DNA of 64,000 nt. It comes from Mesodorylaimus sp. YZB2_4 (lineage: Eukaryota > Nematoda > Enoplea > Dorylaimida > Dorylaimidae). Both the position numbers and the translations under genes were made by a program. The notes under the pieces are model-generated. The model saw only the letters and a list, made by a program, of their open reading frames with translations, was not told the origin of the DNA and made no database searches. Shown one piece after another: positions 11,370 through 23,162 of the stretch. The stretch lies in the NCBI GenBank assembly GCA_030248295.1, contig JASANH010001360.1, forward strand, positions 1 through 64,000, written 5' to 3'. Position 1 is the stretch's first letter. Each line of letters starts with the position of its first letter.

Positions 11370-12922
11370 ATGCCAAGAAAAATTCCTGTTCTGGGTCTCC
11401 CTGCCAAATCGTGTTCAGCCGTCGATATTGTGGACAAGACACTTCATATTTTACACCAATTAAGCACAGCAACTGGATGTCGCCTTCTGCTGATGTGCGT
11501 CCCTCCAAGGACCAGTCAAGCTTGCTGGCACTATTTTTGGCGCCTCATTGCCTTTGTTACAATATGCAGTGTTTATCTGGTTTGCTTGGCATTTAATTTC
11601 CTGAGCATCAAACCTCATTTCACCGAGACCAACCGGGATATAGCAATCGACGATGTACCTAATCTATTCGCAGTAATGCATGGCTGCTTCGTGCTCGATC
11701 AGCTAGCATGTTTCGTCGCTTTGAATTATGCTAACCGTGTTTTGTATAGAAAGGGTGGTTTTTTCGAACAATCTCGCCAACGTCTGATTCAGTCGAACAT
11801 GACCTGCGTGGACATGAGGCGATGGAGGCGTTTTACACTTGGCTCTGTGGCATTTGTAGTCGGCTACGGGATAGTTAGCCTCAGTCTGATCAGTCTTTTC
11901 ATTTTTCGAGTTTCGCCTCTTCAAGGAGGTTTTCCTGTCAGGTTCGAGAGGACTGCCAAATGGGTTCATTTGCCCGCCATTGGCGTACGCTGTGCAACAG
12001 AACTTGCCTGTCTCATTGGCGCAATGCACGCCGAATATCACGTTGTATTTTTCTGCAGTATGTGTGAAATGACCAGATCTCATTTCAAGCATTATTGCAA
12101 GCAGTTACGGGAAGAGACAGCCAAAACGTTCTGTGCTCGTCAAATTGCAAAGTATCAGACAGAATATTCTAAGCTGGCCCTTCTAGTCGAATGTTTAGAT
12201 GATGCTTTCAAACACTCGTGTTTTTGCCAATTATTCTTGTTCATAACTACGGCTTGTCTCAATCTCTTTTGCTTGACCAGATCAGGGTTGGAACCGATCA
12301 CCGTTTTCTCAGTGATATATTGGCTCATTTTAAACATGTGTCTCTTCATAGCCACTGCCACTGCAGCCATATTACTGAAAGCGGAAGTAAAAGGAAAAAG
12401 GCTGTGTTCTAGAAGCATGTCTTAAACCTATGCTGGGAATTTCAGAGCCGAAACCCCAAGAAGTTACTTCGTCTCTGGTTCATGAAGCACGAAGAAGCAC
12501 TCGAACGAGCTGATGCGACTGTCAGTAATGTGAGTGCCCCAAATTCAGCCTCCTCTCATTCTTGCTGTGCCCTGGATATATTGTCCTGTTTTTGCTTTAG
12601 ACTGACCGACACGCGCTAGCTTTATTGATGCAGTGGATCGCCTCGGAGGACGTTGGACTTACAGTATCCTCGCTGGCCAAGTTCGATGCGCCATTGTTAT
12701 TGAGTGTGAGTCAGCGAGCTAATGGGTGTAGGGGTCTGCATAAAACACAGAGTCCATTTTCAGCCTCTCCTAGTATGCTTATAAGCCGATGCAATTTTAC
12801 GCAAACGCTTTCACTTTTAGGTCAGTTCAGTTGTGATCACTTACTTACTCGTGATCATTCAATTCTCGAGCTCTTCTAGTTTCGTAGGCGCGACAGACCC
12901 AAGTAACGTGACCAGCAGTTGA
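11370..12922 (+). CDS. Gustatory-receptor-like chemoreceptor 1
   Basis: Exons 11370-12386, 12446-12529, 12601-12705 and 12821-12922 join in phase 0 throughout and encode 435 residues, about the usual length of a Gr. A large first exon carries most of the membrane segments, including LDQLACFVALNYANRVL, a basic MRRWRRFT loop, and LVECLDDAFKHSCFCQLF. The last exon encodes the family signature TYLLVIIQF (consensus TYhhhhhQF). The penultimate exon, with LLMQWIASEDVGL and AKFDAPLLLS, is highly conserved among all five copies in this window. These proteins are ligand-gated cation channels or chemoreceptors in arthropods and light or chemical sensors in nematodes. The ligand cannot be inferred. Confidence 0.85.
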
Positions 12923-13920
12923 CATTACAAAATTTCTGCTGCTTTTTTGCGTCATGCAGTATATGTCCCTGCTAATAAAGATGGGCACAGAAATTGAAAC
13001 TGTTTGACCCAACATGGAGTGAACGGTGTAATAGGAGTGGATGCCTTGTCTGCACCTATCAATGCACTGGTCAGGGAACTAGTCTGCCCCCCCCCCCCTA
13101 CGGTAGGTCAGGGACGGACACGGGGCCGCGCTAAGAGCGAGATCGAGACCGAGTGACTGGTTTGGTTTGCAGGTATTGGGCGGTAACTGGTATCGAGTTC
13201 CTGCGCCTGCCAGGCTGGGTTACAATGGGGCACGATCACCGGTCTGTAATTGTATACTGTGCTGTATTTTGTATCATAAGCCCGGATGCCGCAGCCATTG
13301 CCTTATATTTGGCAGCGGCCACTCTGCTGGTTCCAGTGTTAGTCGTAAAAGCGGCCGTGGCGCGATGCTGGAAATTAATTCCTCAAACCTGACAAAACAG
13401 CCATTCGAAACAAAGCCAGAAGAGAGCGAAAAACCCAGGCCACCACCCACGTACAGTACGAACGCATCGTAATCGTAAGGTGAGCTAAAATCGATACAAA
13501 TATTTGCCTGTCCCCTGTAGTCAAATACATTCTGCGGATCAGCATCAGATAATCGCAAATATAATGGATTTTATGTGTAGATATCCTGGCATCACAGGAT
13601 TGAAGTTCAGGCCAAGCAATCAAGCTCCCTTTTTAGAGGGGAAGTCACAGTCGTTGACTTATTACCACTTAGGAGAAATTGCTCCCACGGTTACAAAAAA
13701 GGCGGCGGAGAACTGAAACTAGGAAGTAATGTAAGTATGTGATGGCGACCGAGTCGAGACATAAGACTTCCAGTCGCTACAGCTACAGTACTGTATACAG
13801 AAGCTTGGCGAGCGAGGGTCTTTTCATAAAGGACGTCCAGGCTGCTGGGGGGGGGGGGGGGAGATCGAAGGAAAGGACTGCGGACACTTATCTTTTTGTT
13901 GTGCTTTGTGAAGTCAGGTG
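12923..13920. other. Intergenic with an LTR end fragment and C-run
   Basis: A stretch at 13201-13224 (ctgcgcctgccaggctgggt plus taca) matches the 3' terminus of the TGTAACC...GGTTACA LTR found at 41522-42154. A C homopolymer lies at about 13088-13099 and a G homopolymer at about 13848-13861. No gene is supported. Confidence 0.5.
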
Positions 13921-14127
13921 GCGTAATCCTCGTGCCCCGTCGGCCATGGCGAGTGGAAGAGAATTATTGATCTGTCCTGCCTGGGACAACAGAAACATCA
14001 AGCCGACTTGATGTGTCAGCATATAGTCGCGCATAGCATAGTCGAGTTATAGTCGCAAGACTTCACTTGCTTCCCTCGAAGGTTTCGTCAGCTACATTCT
14101 TACCTCCGCCAGCCAGGCTGGGTTACA
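13921..14127 (+). repeat. Degenerate solo LTR of the TRIM family
   Basis: About 207 bp starting gcgtaatcctcgtgcc and ending agccaggctgggttaca. Internal blocks ggccatggcgagtgg and atagtcgcaagact also match the 197-bp LTRs at 41522-42154. No internal region or partner LTR is adjacent, so this is a solo LTR or remnant. Confidence 0.7.
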
Positions 14128-14225
14128 ATAACCAACCATAGTCTTACGGGTATTATGTGTACGGTATGTTTAACGTGGCCCATCATTCTCCAACATATTT
14201 TTGTTCCTTATCACAAGTACAGTAC

Positions 14226-15221
14226 TCAGAGTGCCCCTTTGTACCGTGTGTCGGCGCAATAACCGTCCCCACATCTTGGCAGCTGGTGCACCACAGTGTC
14301 CGGCTTCAACCACGCCATCAATGCTTGTCGGAAAGTCGAACTGAGTAGCAGGAAAATGAAAAGATGAAGACCACAGTCGCAAATAGTGAACAATGCCAGA
14401 AAAGGTGCAAATAACACTGCGGTCACCCTTGACACGTAGGGCAGCACGAAATAAGCTGCTGCTCCAACTACCGTCGTCACTACGAACCCAATTAACACCC
14501 CCAGCTGCGTTCGAAACACACCCAACTCCAACTTTATTCTTTCTTCACGCGTTTGCAACTCGTTCATAGTTTTTAAGCCCATGATGCGTTTCCGCAGAAA
14601 GACCAGTGAAGCCAAGTAGACACCAACTGTGATCAGTGTCGTGGTCAATCCAAGCATGCTGCTGTACGGAGTGAACCACGGGTTGAAGCTGGACAATGCA
14701 GTGCACACGGACAGGGTCAGCTGAGTGTTGCAGCCGATCAGGGCCAACCCGGAGTGGGCAGCCGCGTGCACCCATGCCACACAGTTGATCCAAACCACGT
14801 ACGGCTTCACGCGTCGTGTGTAGTAAAATACGGGTGCCGCCATGGCCACCAATCGATCGATGCTCAGTGCCAGTTTGATATCGGCCGCAGCTACAGAAAA
14901 TAAAGTCAGAGGGAATGTTCGCAGGGCGCATAAAAGAGGGTCAATGATTTCTGGTGTTCCCCTCACAAAAATCATGTACCGTTTCAGTCCAGTCCCGAAG
15001 AAGGCCAGACTTCTGCACGTATCCGCAAAAGCCAGGCTTGCTACGAGAAGCTGACTTTTGGCGTGCAAGGCTTCTGTTTTGGCGACCGTGATTAGCGTAA
15101 GAACATTGCACGCAGCGGCTGCCAGTCCTAATATGACCCAGCACAAATGGGCTGGTGCCTGCATGATGGACACTTGAACAGCACTGAGCGTGCTGCTGTT
15201 GGAGGAGTTAGCACTAGCCAT
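14226..15221 (-). CDS. Srsx-like rhodopsin-class GPCR
   Basis: An intronless gene of 331 residues starting at ATG 15221-15219; an in-frame TTG lies 12 bp upstream. Seven hydrophobic segments are visible. TM1 is followed by a KTEALHAKSQLLVASLAFAD loop/TM2. The end of TM3 carries SIDRLVAMAAPVFYY, a DRL variant of DRY typical of nematode Srsx/Srx serpentine receptors. TM6-TM7 end in a short LSSTFRQALMAWLKP cytoplasmic helix, with CDCGLHLF where NPxxY would be. N-terminal NSSNSS could be glycosylated. It is probably a chemosensory or peptide receptor and is embedded in a cluster of gustatory-receptor-like genes, though unrelated to them in sequence. Confidence 0.8.
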   Translation of the reverse strand: MASANSSNSSTLSAVQVSIMQAPAHLCWVILGLAAAACNVLTLITVAKTEALHAKSQLLVASLAFADTCRSLAFFGTGLKRYMIFVRGTPEIIDPLLCALRTFPLTLFSVAAADIKLALSIDRLVAMAAPVFYYTRRVKPYVVWINCVAWVHAAAHSGLALIGCNTQLTLSVCTALSSFNPWFTPYSSMLGLTTTLITVGVYLASLVFLRKRIMGLKTMNELQTREERIKLELGVFRTQLGVLIGFVVTTVVGAAAYFVLPYVSRVTAVLFAPFLALFTICDCGLHLFIFLLLSSTFRQALMAWLKPDTVVHQLPRCGDGYCADTRYKGAL

Positions 15222-17127
15222 GCCAAGCGACAATCAAAAGTCAAGAGGTCGTTTTAGCCAGCGGCGGATCGGAAGAGTTTCTTTTATGACTTAGCGAGCC
15301 TTTGTCGTTAGCATTCAACAAAATCATTTTCCTCCTACCTGATAATTAGCTTTTTCTAGTTTGAAGGCAGTCAAAGATATTTGCAAGGGCGAAGAGAGAT
15401 TTAAAAGAGGCCGTTGCCAAAGGAGAATGGCCCGCAGCTGAGGACCGGGTGTTAAGTGTTAACCCATCTATCCTGTTTCCCAACAGTCAAGTAAGAATAA
15501 GCAAAGTCGCAAATTCAAATTTTTTGATAATCAGGGGATCGAAAACGTATTGTTTGAAAAAATGTGGCAGATACATACAGCATGCACACACTCAATTAGA
15601 TATACGACGTGAGGAGCGAAAATCTGGCTTGCTCGCCGGACTATTAATCAAGAAATCTTGAATCCCCAGGCCGTCCTAGTGTGCCTTAGCAATACCTAGG
15701 GTACATGCAGTAACTGTTGTGGATGCAGTGTGTGACAACAATACATGCAGGCCCTATCTTTTCTTTCCAAGCGTAGTAATGGTCATGCTGTCACAGCTGT
15801 CGAGCACGCGGCTAGACGCGGCCGAAGAATCTTTGAACCGTCTCTGTAAATACTTTGGGAAGTCGATGTGCTATCGTCCAGGGAGAAAATACAGTATACG
15901 AGGTACCCGTAAAACGGAAAATGTAAGACTTGCAGTATGTGCAGATTTTGAAATTCAACCCTAAACCTCTGATTATAGGACAAATAGGCTGGGCAGGTGA
16001 ACACCAGGGCAGGGCACCAGGGACCGCGCACCAGCTGCATGCCGCTTGTCAAAGTTGGCGATAAGGAAAGGAGATTTATGTTGGTCGTGTAATCAATTGG
16101 TTTTTGGTTGTTCGCTAGATACATTTGTAATTCGAAAACCCTTTTCGATTTACGACCTTTCCTTTCGTGGATGTTGATCGAATTTATTAGGTATTTTCAT
16201 TATGACTTAACTTTTACTGTTATTATAATTTATACTTCTTGGTAGCTTGCTGGAGCTCGACGTCTTTCAAGTCTCAAATCCTCGAAGTGAGTCTACAGAT
16301 ATTTGTTTTTTATGACCCAAACGAGCACTTTAGACTTCGGATCTGTTCGAAGTACGCACATTTTTTACACGTACCTGCAATGAGCACAGTGGTGACGCAT
16401 AGCATGTTGACCTCCATGCATGGGAACTCGTGGGAAGAGTATATTTTATGTTGCTACCTTCGTATAACTCGCTAATTAAAATTAGGCTGTCAGTCACTGA
16501 CGTCGAGACTGACACTTTGTTAGGCAAAAACTTGACAAAAACGTGTGGCATTTTTCGAGACAAAGACTATTGACGTCGATTTCGATGTGACAGTAAGAAC
16601 TAGGAGAGCTAATTATTCTGTTTGCTTCTAAGGAATAATAGTTTCTCTTATTGATCAGTTATAAACAATTAACATAGAGAATAGGACTGACACAAACTTG
16701 AAAGCTTTAAGCAGGCCAGACTTTAATCCGAAGTAAAACAGACATGAAATATAAAACTGATAAGAAATAAAGCATCTTTTTTGGTCACATACATTACTGA
16801 CAGTTACAAGAAGAGTGAATACGTAGCCTAAATCCACGTTTGAATCTCCTGGTTGGATGTCCATGAACGATTTGAAAATTCCAAGACTTCACTCTTGGTA
16901 ATGATATTAGAGCCAAGAAACACGATTCTGCTGTTACGTGATGGCAGTGCTCCCACAAGCTCGCAATATAGAATCTGTCAAACAACCAAAAATCAATTAA
17001 AAACCCATTTTGATAATTTTCCTGAGAATTTACACCACTGAAGATTTGAAAAAATGGGAAAGCTTAGGGATTGTCGTAGATCCAACCCTGGTCACGCGAA
17101 CCACTCACCCTAGCTCACAAGACACCC
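15222..17127. other. Intergenic, nothing identified
   Basis: About 1.9 kb between the GPCR and the chemoreceptor pseudogene. Only short unsupported open frames are present. Confidence 0.4.
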
Positions 17128-18818
17128 ATGGCCATATCCATTTTGGTAACAAAGCCAACGTCTTCTAATCCTATTTTCGACAGTGTGAAAAAACTGCTTC
17201 AGATTTTACATACTCCCAGCGACATTTCCGGATGTCGTCTAATGTGCGGAGAAAGCACCAAACGCTTTTCCCGTTGTCACCTTATCGCTAAAGGTCGTTT
17301 TCTTTTCAATAATTGTCATTTATTTGACCTGTATAGCTGTGATGATCCTGAGCATGAAACCCCTTCCTACAGAAGCCAATCAGGATTTTAGAGTCGATGA
17401 AGTATCGACCATCTTCGAAATGACGAATACTTGTTTTATACTCGACCAGTTGGCCTGTTTCGTCGCATTGAACTACGTCAACCGTGTGCTGCGACAAAAG
17501 GATGGATTCTTTGAGCAATGCCTAAACTATCTTCTTTGTTCTAGTGCAATAAGGACATGCGCCGATGGAAGCGTTGCACTGTTGGGATCTTGTGGTTCGT
17601 GGTTTGCTATTGTCTTTCCAGTTCGCTTCTCATGTCTCTGTTCATATTCAAGGTTCTCACGACAGGTTTCCCTGTAAACTACGACCGAACTGCTCAGTGG
17701 CTACGCATGCCCGATATAGGTCTAAATTGTATAATTGAACTCGCTGTCATAGTGGGCACACTTCACGCAGGATACCATGTCGCCTTTTTGTATAGCATGT
17801 GTGAAATGACCAGATCAGTTTTCACGTTTATTGTAAAAAACTAAAAGATGAAACGGCCAGTTCATTCATAGCTGATCGCTTGACCAAATATCAAAGCGAG
17901 TATTCGAGATTGGCACTGTTGGCTGAACGCTTGGATGACGCATTCGAACATTAGTGTTTTTTGTCAACTATTTTTGCTTATCACCTCAGTCTGTATAAAT
18001 ATATTTTGTCTATTCAGAAGCTTTCTTGGACCTATTACCACCTTGTCTACCGTTTCTTGGCTTACGTTAAATTCGATCGTGTTTGCACTCGCTGCCATAC
18101 CGGCCATACTACTCCGATCAGAAGTAACAATCAGAAGTGTTTACCTAAACTCTGCAAAACCTTTGGGCCATTTTTCTTGTCCTGGAAATCAGACAGATAC
18201 TGGATGGAAGCCATGTAGCGTAATCTTCATTCATGACAGTTTTTAGCTGCGGCTTTTCAATATATAAAATGCAAAAATTTTTCAGAGTCAACAGCCTCAG
18301 AATCTTGTTCATCTCTGGTTCGTGAAGCACGAACGAGCATGCGAAGAGGCTGGAATGAGTGTGAGTGATGTAAGTGAAATCATGTGGCTTACACTGCCAA
18401 GGAAACAGAACCATCATTTTAGGACTCTCGACGTGCTCTAGATTTGCTGATGCAATGGATTGGATCGAAAGACGTTGGTCTGACAGCGGCATCACTGGCC
18501 AAGTTTGATGCACCTTTGTTGTTGAACGTACGTCTACGCGAACCCTGTGGTTATTGCCCGGCTACCAGTAAGAAGTCTTTCTTACAGGTTGCGTCGGTCG
18601 TGATCGCGTATTTGCTGGTCATATTTCAGTTCTCGACCGCTCCGCCTGTAGCCTCTGACGCGATTCTTGGCAGCATGTCAGTGAAGTCAGTGAATGTGAC
18701 TGTCAACAGTATCTGTCATCACTGGAAATGTAGTATTGCATTCTCTGAAACGAAGGATTACGATGAAGTTGGACTGGGACATGACGAAGCCGAGGAAGAG
18801 GGTGGCGAAGAATACTAG
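17128..18818 (+). pseudogene. Gustatory-receptor-like 2, pseudogene fused in frame to tubulin tail
   Basis: It has the same four-exon plan as its paralogues: exon 1 17128-18123, exon 2 18286-18369, exon 3 18423-18527, exon 4 from 18588. Exon 1 changes reading frame near 17320, 17550, 17815 and 17955, and holds an in-frame TAG near 17953 (after LDDAFEH), so it cannot encode a full receptor. Family blocks LDQLACFVALNYVNRVL, MRRWKRCT and MCEMTRS survive. Exons 2-4 stay open: LLMQWIGSKDVGLT and the signature AYLLVIFQF are intact. Exon 4 then runs without a stop into the duplicated alpha-tubulin C-terminus and ends GGEEY at 18818. The donor of exon 1 is weak (GTAACA). Transcription of the open 3' exons is not excluded. 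Confidence 0.8.
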
Positions 18819-19222
18819 ACTTACGTGGTGTGATATTTGTGATTCGTGTTTCTATTGAGGTTGTGCTATTCTGTTTTACGCAGTTTCTGTCTTTTGTGCG
18901 AGTCGTGTTGTTTGAATCTTGCACTGTGCTGACTGCACCCATGCTTGCCGACTCTTTCGCTTAGCTGCTCAGCACGCCCATGCCGTGTGATTAGTCCAAA
19001 TTTAGCTATTCATAAACGGAACCTTTTGCAGCTGACGCGTTTTTCACTGCGCGCGCGATTGATCTGAAATTATTCTACTGAACTTTGGCTCCTTTTTAGA
19101 AACAACCTCTCCCAAACCAGTTCTAAAAGAGCATTCTATTTTCTTGACACACCAAATATAGAGCGGTGGTTTGTAGAACAGCTATTGCGAAAGAAGCACG
19201 AATGCTTCTCTCGGATGTTGGG
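18762..19222 (+). repeat. Inverted duplicate of alpha-tubulin 3' end
   Basis: Reverse-complement copy of 3788-~4275. It contains the last ~18 tubulin codons ([19 protein letters not shown] with one change), the stop codon and ~400 bp of 3' flank, with minor differences such as lost and gained short runs. The 3' limit is sharp at 19222, where the copy abuts a tRNA-like sequence. High identity indicates a recent duplication over ~14.5 kb. Confidence 0.85.
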
Positions 19223-19308
19223 ATCGAACCCGGGACGAGTCCAGCCACTCGCTCCCAAGCAGTATGGAGAGACAAATGCCGAACCGCTGCACCACCACGA
19301 CCGCAGGG
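19223..19308 (-). mobile_element. tRNA-derived SINE head (truncated)
   Basis: On the minus strand this reads a tRNA-like unit with an A-box region (gcagcggttcggcatttg) and the B box GGGTTCGATCC. It matches the head of the longer SINE at 60757-61163, with no SINE body attached here. It sits exactly at the end of the tubulin duplication. Confidence 0.65.
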
Positions 19309-19532
19309 ACTAAGGACTTGCTAGTGCATTGGACCTTGACGGTCAACGATGGCTTTCCTGACGCCAGTCCATCGTGCAGTATGTTGGCAATAACCCCGTT
19401 TCGCTCAACGAAATAAGATTACGTGCCATGTAGGAATAAAATGTCATTCATTATTGATTCGTATAAGCAAATACTCGGTAGGTCTAGCTCATTCAGTACT
19501 CTTGATCATTTACGGCAGCGCTGCTTCATGCC

Positions 19533-21282
19533 ATGGCTAAAAAAGGGAATCTAGTGGTGACGGCATTGGAAAATGATAAATCTGATACTGACAGTGTGAA
19601 AAATCTGCTGAAAATGTTTCAAATATTTGGCATTCTCACAGGATGTCACCTGCTCTGTATTGAACACCATAGAAACTATCTTCTCAGTCAATACCTTATT
19701 CGCATAGGGACTTTTATAGGGATAGTCTCGCTCTATGTGATATCCTTGGTGGCTTTGCTTCTTACAATTGTGCCACTTCCTACTGACGCTAATCGAAGCA
19801 TAAAAATCGATGACGATTCCACTATTTTCGCTCTTTTGTTTAGCTGTTTCACACTCGACCAACTGGCGTGTTTTATTGCATTGAACTATGCTAACTTTGT
19901 TCTACTGCAAAAACCTGGTTTCTCCGAGCTATGTGAAAAATATCTTACCCTCTCTAAGATGACCTTTAAAGAACTGCGCCGATGGAAACGTTGCACGAAA
20001 CGTTTAATTTCGTTTGTATTTTGCTGTGCTGTTGGCAATGTAATCCTTATTTCCCTTTATATAATCCGCTTTCTCAAACAAGGTTTCCCAGTCAATTATG
20101 GCAGAGGCGCCCAATGGCTTCAAGTTTCTGAGATGGGTTTGAATGGTTTACTCGCACCTGCCAGCTTCATCGAAGCGTTTCATGCGGCTTACCATGTGGC
20201 ATTCTTTTTTAGCTTATGCAAACTGACCAGATCGCATATTTCAATCCATTGTGCAAAGTTAAAAGGAGAATCAGGAAATACATTTTCAGCTGATCGGGTG
20301 GCCGAGTATCAAAGTGAATATTCGAGGCTGGCAGTGTTAGTCGAGTGCTTGGACGACGCTTTTAGGCATTCTTGCTTTTGCCAACTATTCTTGTTTATTA
20401 CGTTGGCATGTCTGGGTTTGTTCGGCTTGACCAGAAGTGGAATGAGTGCCATCACAGCATTTTCTCTGATTAACTGGTTGATGGTAAATGCAGGCATGTT
20501 TACTTTTGCGGCAGTACCAGCCATAATGCTTAAATCTGAGGTAAGTAACCAGTTTCATTGAACTTGCTTGATCATGTCTATAATTTCCTACCAGCTAAGT
20601 TTTTATGACAGTAATGTTGCTAAGCAAGGCACAATTGCCATAAGCAATAGCAGAGTTTGGCATGCACTAAAACAATTCAGCATAGCATGACAGACCACAA
20701 AATTTTAGAGTCAGAAGTCAAAAAACTTTTGCGTCTCTGGTTGCTACGACACGAGCAGACATGCGAAGAAGCTGATGTGGTCGTAAATGATGTAAGTACG
20801 GTATGGCACTCTGAACAGCAGAACTGAAGCTCCTTTTGTAACCCGAGTGCCTGGTAGGCAGGCGAGTGGGGAACCCATCGGGTTGATGTTTCAGCCACAG
20901 GTATAGTCGCAAGACTTGCCTTGCTCCAGTCGGAGAGTTTGTCCCGTCGACCTCGGCTAGCCACACTCCCTCCTACGCCTTCCAAGCCTGCTTACACTTG
21001 CCCAACTACGCTTTTAGCATTCTCGCCGCGCCCTCGCATTATTGATGCAATGGATTGCATCCGAAGATATAGGACTAACGGTCTCTACATCGGCCAAGTT
21101 CGATGCGCCCTTATTGCTGAGTGTGAGTTCTTTGTGCAGAGTGTCTTTGCTGCTTCAGGGCTCGACCCTCATTTCAGGTTGGTTCAGTCGTTGCAACTTA
21201 TCTTCTAGTTATTTTTCAGTTCGCGGCTCCGACGTCCGTGTGCTCGTGTAATACCACTGCATTATGTGGCACGATTCAGTGA
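19533..21282 (+). CDS. Gustatory-receptor-like chemoreceptor 3
   Basis: Exons 19533-20540, 20711-20791, 21018-21122 and 21178-21282 join in phase 0 and give 432 residues. Family blocks are LDQLACFIALNYANFVL, LRRWKRCT, LVECLDDAFRHSCFCQLF, LLMQWIASEDIGLT, AKFDAPLLLS and the C-terminal signature TYLLVIFQF. The acceptor of exon 2 is the second AG of tttagag, which is needed to keep the KKLLRLW block in frame. Intron 2 (20792-21017) is enlarged by a 160-bp solo LTR of the TRIM family at 20837-20996. The protein is intact and closest in layout to copies 1 and 2, so it is likely a functional membrane chemoreceptor. Confidence 0.85.
20837..20996 (+). repeat. Solo LTR of the TRIM family inside an intron
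   Basis: Starts TGTAACC(C)GAGTGCCTGGTAGGC and ends AAGCCTGCTTACA, with internal matches (gggttgatgtttcagcc, tatagtcgcaagact, ctccagtcggag) to the LTRs at 41522-42154. A ~35-bp internal segment is missing. It lies in intron 2 of receptor gene 3, leaving splice sites intact. Confidence 0.75.
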
Positions 21283-22120
21283 GCAGTCGATATGGAGCAC
21301 CAGGTGCAACCGATCACTGTATTTCGGTGCCCACAGAGCTCAATGGTAGTTGTCACACCTGGGATATCCACGCGGCTAGCCGAAGGACGAAAGCTGACAC
21401 GCTGGGTGCGGGTTACAGATCCATTGTTGTCACAGCTGATGTCAGACACGTATGTAAAGCCAGATGTACATTATCATACAATGGTAGATGTTTTTAGTCA
21501 TGTCCTCAGGACATGGCCCACACGCATGTGCACCTGAATTTGTTTCTTTACAATGATTTTGCATACATTAATAGTGATCCCTTTTCTAACCTTGCACGTG
21601 CACAATGAACCACCGTATCTGAATCTCACTGTAAAATATATCGAGTCCTGTGTTATTGCTACTAGTAAGTGAATGAAGCAGTGAAACAGGGAGCACTCAG
21701 TATACACTGGCGCGCACACCTTGAATTGGCGCTCATTCACCATACGTTGCTGCTGAGCAGCTGTATGGAAATCACTCCTAGTTTGTCAGAAATGGTCTTT
21801 CCTATAGTAAGTCTCGAACGCGTGAAAGAAAGTTGGTGAAAAATCCGGAAATTCTGATTTGGTGATTTGGTGAAATATTGAATTATGGCGTCGGAATCGG
21901 TAAGTCATAGTGTCATATTACATTTAATGATGAGTCTAGCGGTTTATCAAAGTCACCGAACTGAAAAAAAAACACGCAACGTGTAGTATTTGATCAGTTT
22001 GATCGATACTGATCAGATTCATCGATTTTATGCTCATTACTCATTCAAAATAAAAAAATTGCTCAGATATGTTCTTGTGATGATTTCAGTGTGCCTTTCC
22101 TGCATTTTCAGGCCTAACAA
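21283..22120. other. Intergenic, nothing identified
   Basis: No coding or repeat feature could be supported. Confidence 0.4.
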
Positions 22121-22530
22121 GAAGGAAACTCGGACGCAATTTACAAAGGAGAGAAGGGAATAGTGATTGCCTATTGGAATTCGAAACTTTCTGCGAGTAA
22201 AATTGTGGAAAATATGAGCGAAAATGAGGTCAAAATATCGGAAAGTCGTGTCCTAGATATCATTAATCAATTTAAAAAGACTGGAAATGTCTCTCGGCGC
22301 AAGGGAAGTGGTCCTCGACTGATCGAGATGATCGACGATTGAAATGCGAAGCATTGTCGAACCGCAAGCAATCCCTTTCCAGTTTGTTGATGCGCTTTGA
22401 AACAGCGGATGGAAAAAAATTAAGTCGAGATACCGTTCGAAGACGGTTGAAAGAACAAGGATTGAATATCAGACAATGCCGACGTGTTCCAATCTTATCG
22501 AAAGCCAACAAAAAGAAGAGATTGTAGCAT
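22121..22530 (+). mobile_element. Tc1/mariner transposase N-terminal remnant
   Basis: Two frames together show a helix-turn-helix domain (IVIAYWNSKLSASKIVENM..., VLDIINQFKKTGNVSRRKG) and the second DNA-binding module (LSRDTVRRRLKEQGL, RRVPILSKANKKKRL), in the order seen in Tc1-family transposases. A frameshift separates them near 22325, and the sequence ends at a TAG after KKRL with no DDE catalytic domain. It is a dead, truncated copy. Confidence 0.7.
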
Positions 22531-23162
22531 GTGCATGTAATATTATAACATCGTCAGACAAGGGAACAGCGAGGGCCAGGACAGGAGAATAAAATACTAG
22601 CATGTATGTCATGTGAGACCTAACCAATGTACAATGCTCACAGCGTTTGGTACGATTAACAGAAACTGTTGACAGTGACACTATGTGTCAATATGAAATA
22701 AGAGACCGATATTTTAAAAACTATCATATCCTGTTAAGAAAATTTTTCTCTTTTTCTCTTTACTTGAAAGAGGCACGAGAATTCGTAGAGTAATCGACAA
22801 AAGGATATTGTCGAAGCTCAGCAACCAGCTGGTCCACCCGGACGCGCGCATCACGTGACCGCCCCAACCTTTTTATGGTGCAACGAGATGATTCCGAGGC
22901 AGTTATATACAGAGTCGAGGCATGTTTCAGAGAGGTGCGCTAATGTGCTCTACAGTAGATGCTGAAAATAAATCTTGAAATAAGTGAAAGTAGGGTAAAT
23001 CAGGCGCAGGCATCCAAGTTTCGAATCACTGAAGTAGTTCATCTTCACATGTTCATGTTTTACCACATCACCAAACGCAGGTATGCGCACCCGAGGGTGA
23101 ATGGACGCATTACACAGGAAATGATTCACCTTGCAGCGAGTCGAACACTCGCCAGTAACACT
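22531..23162. other. Intergenic, nothing identified
   Basis: No supported feature between the transposase remnant and receptor gene 4. Confidence 0.4.
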
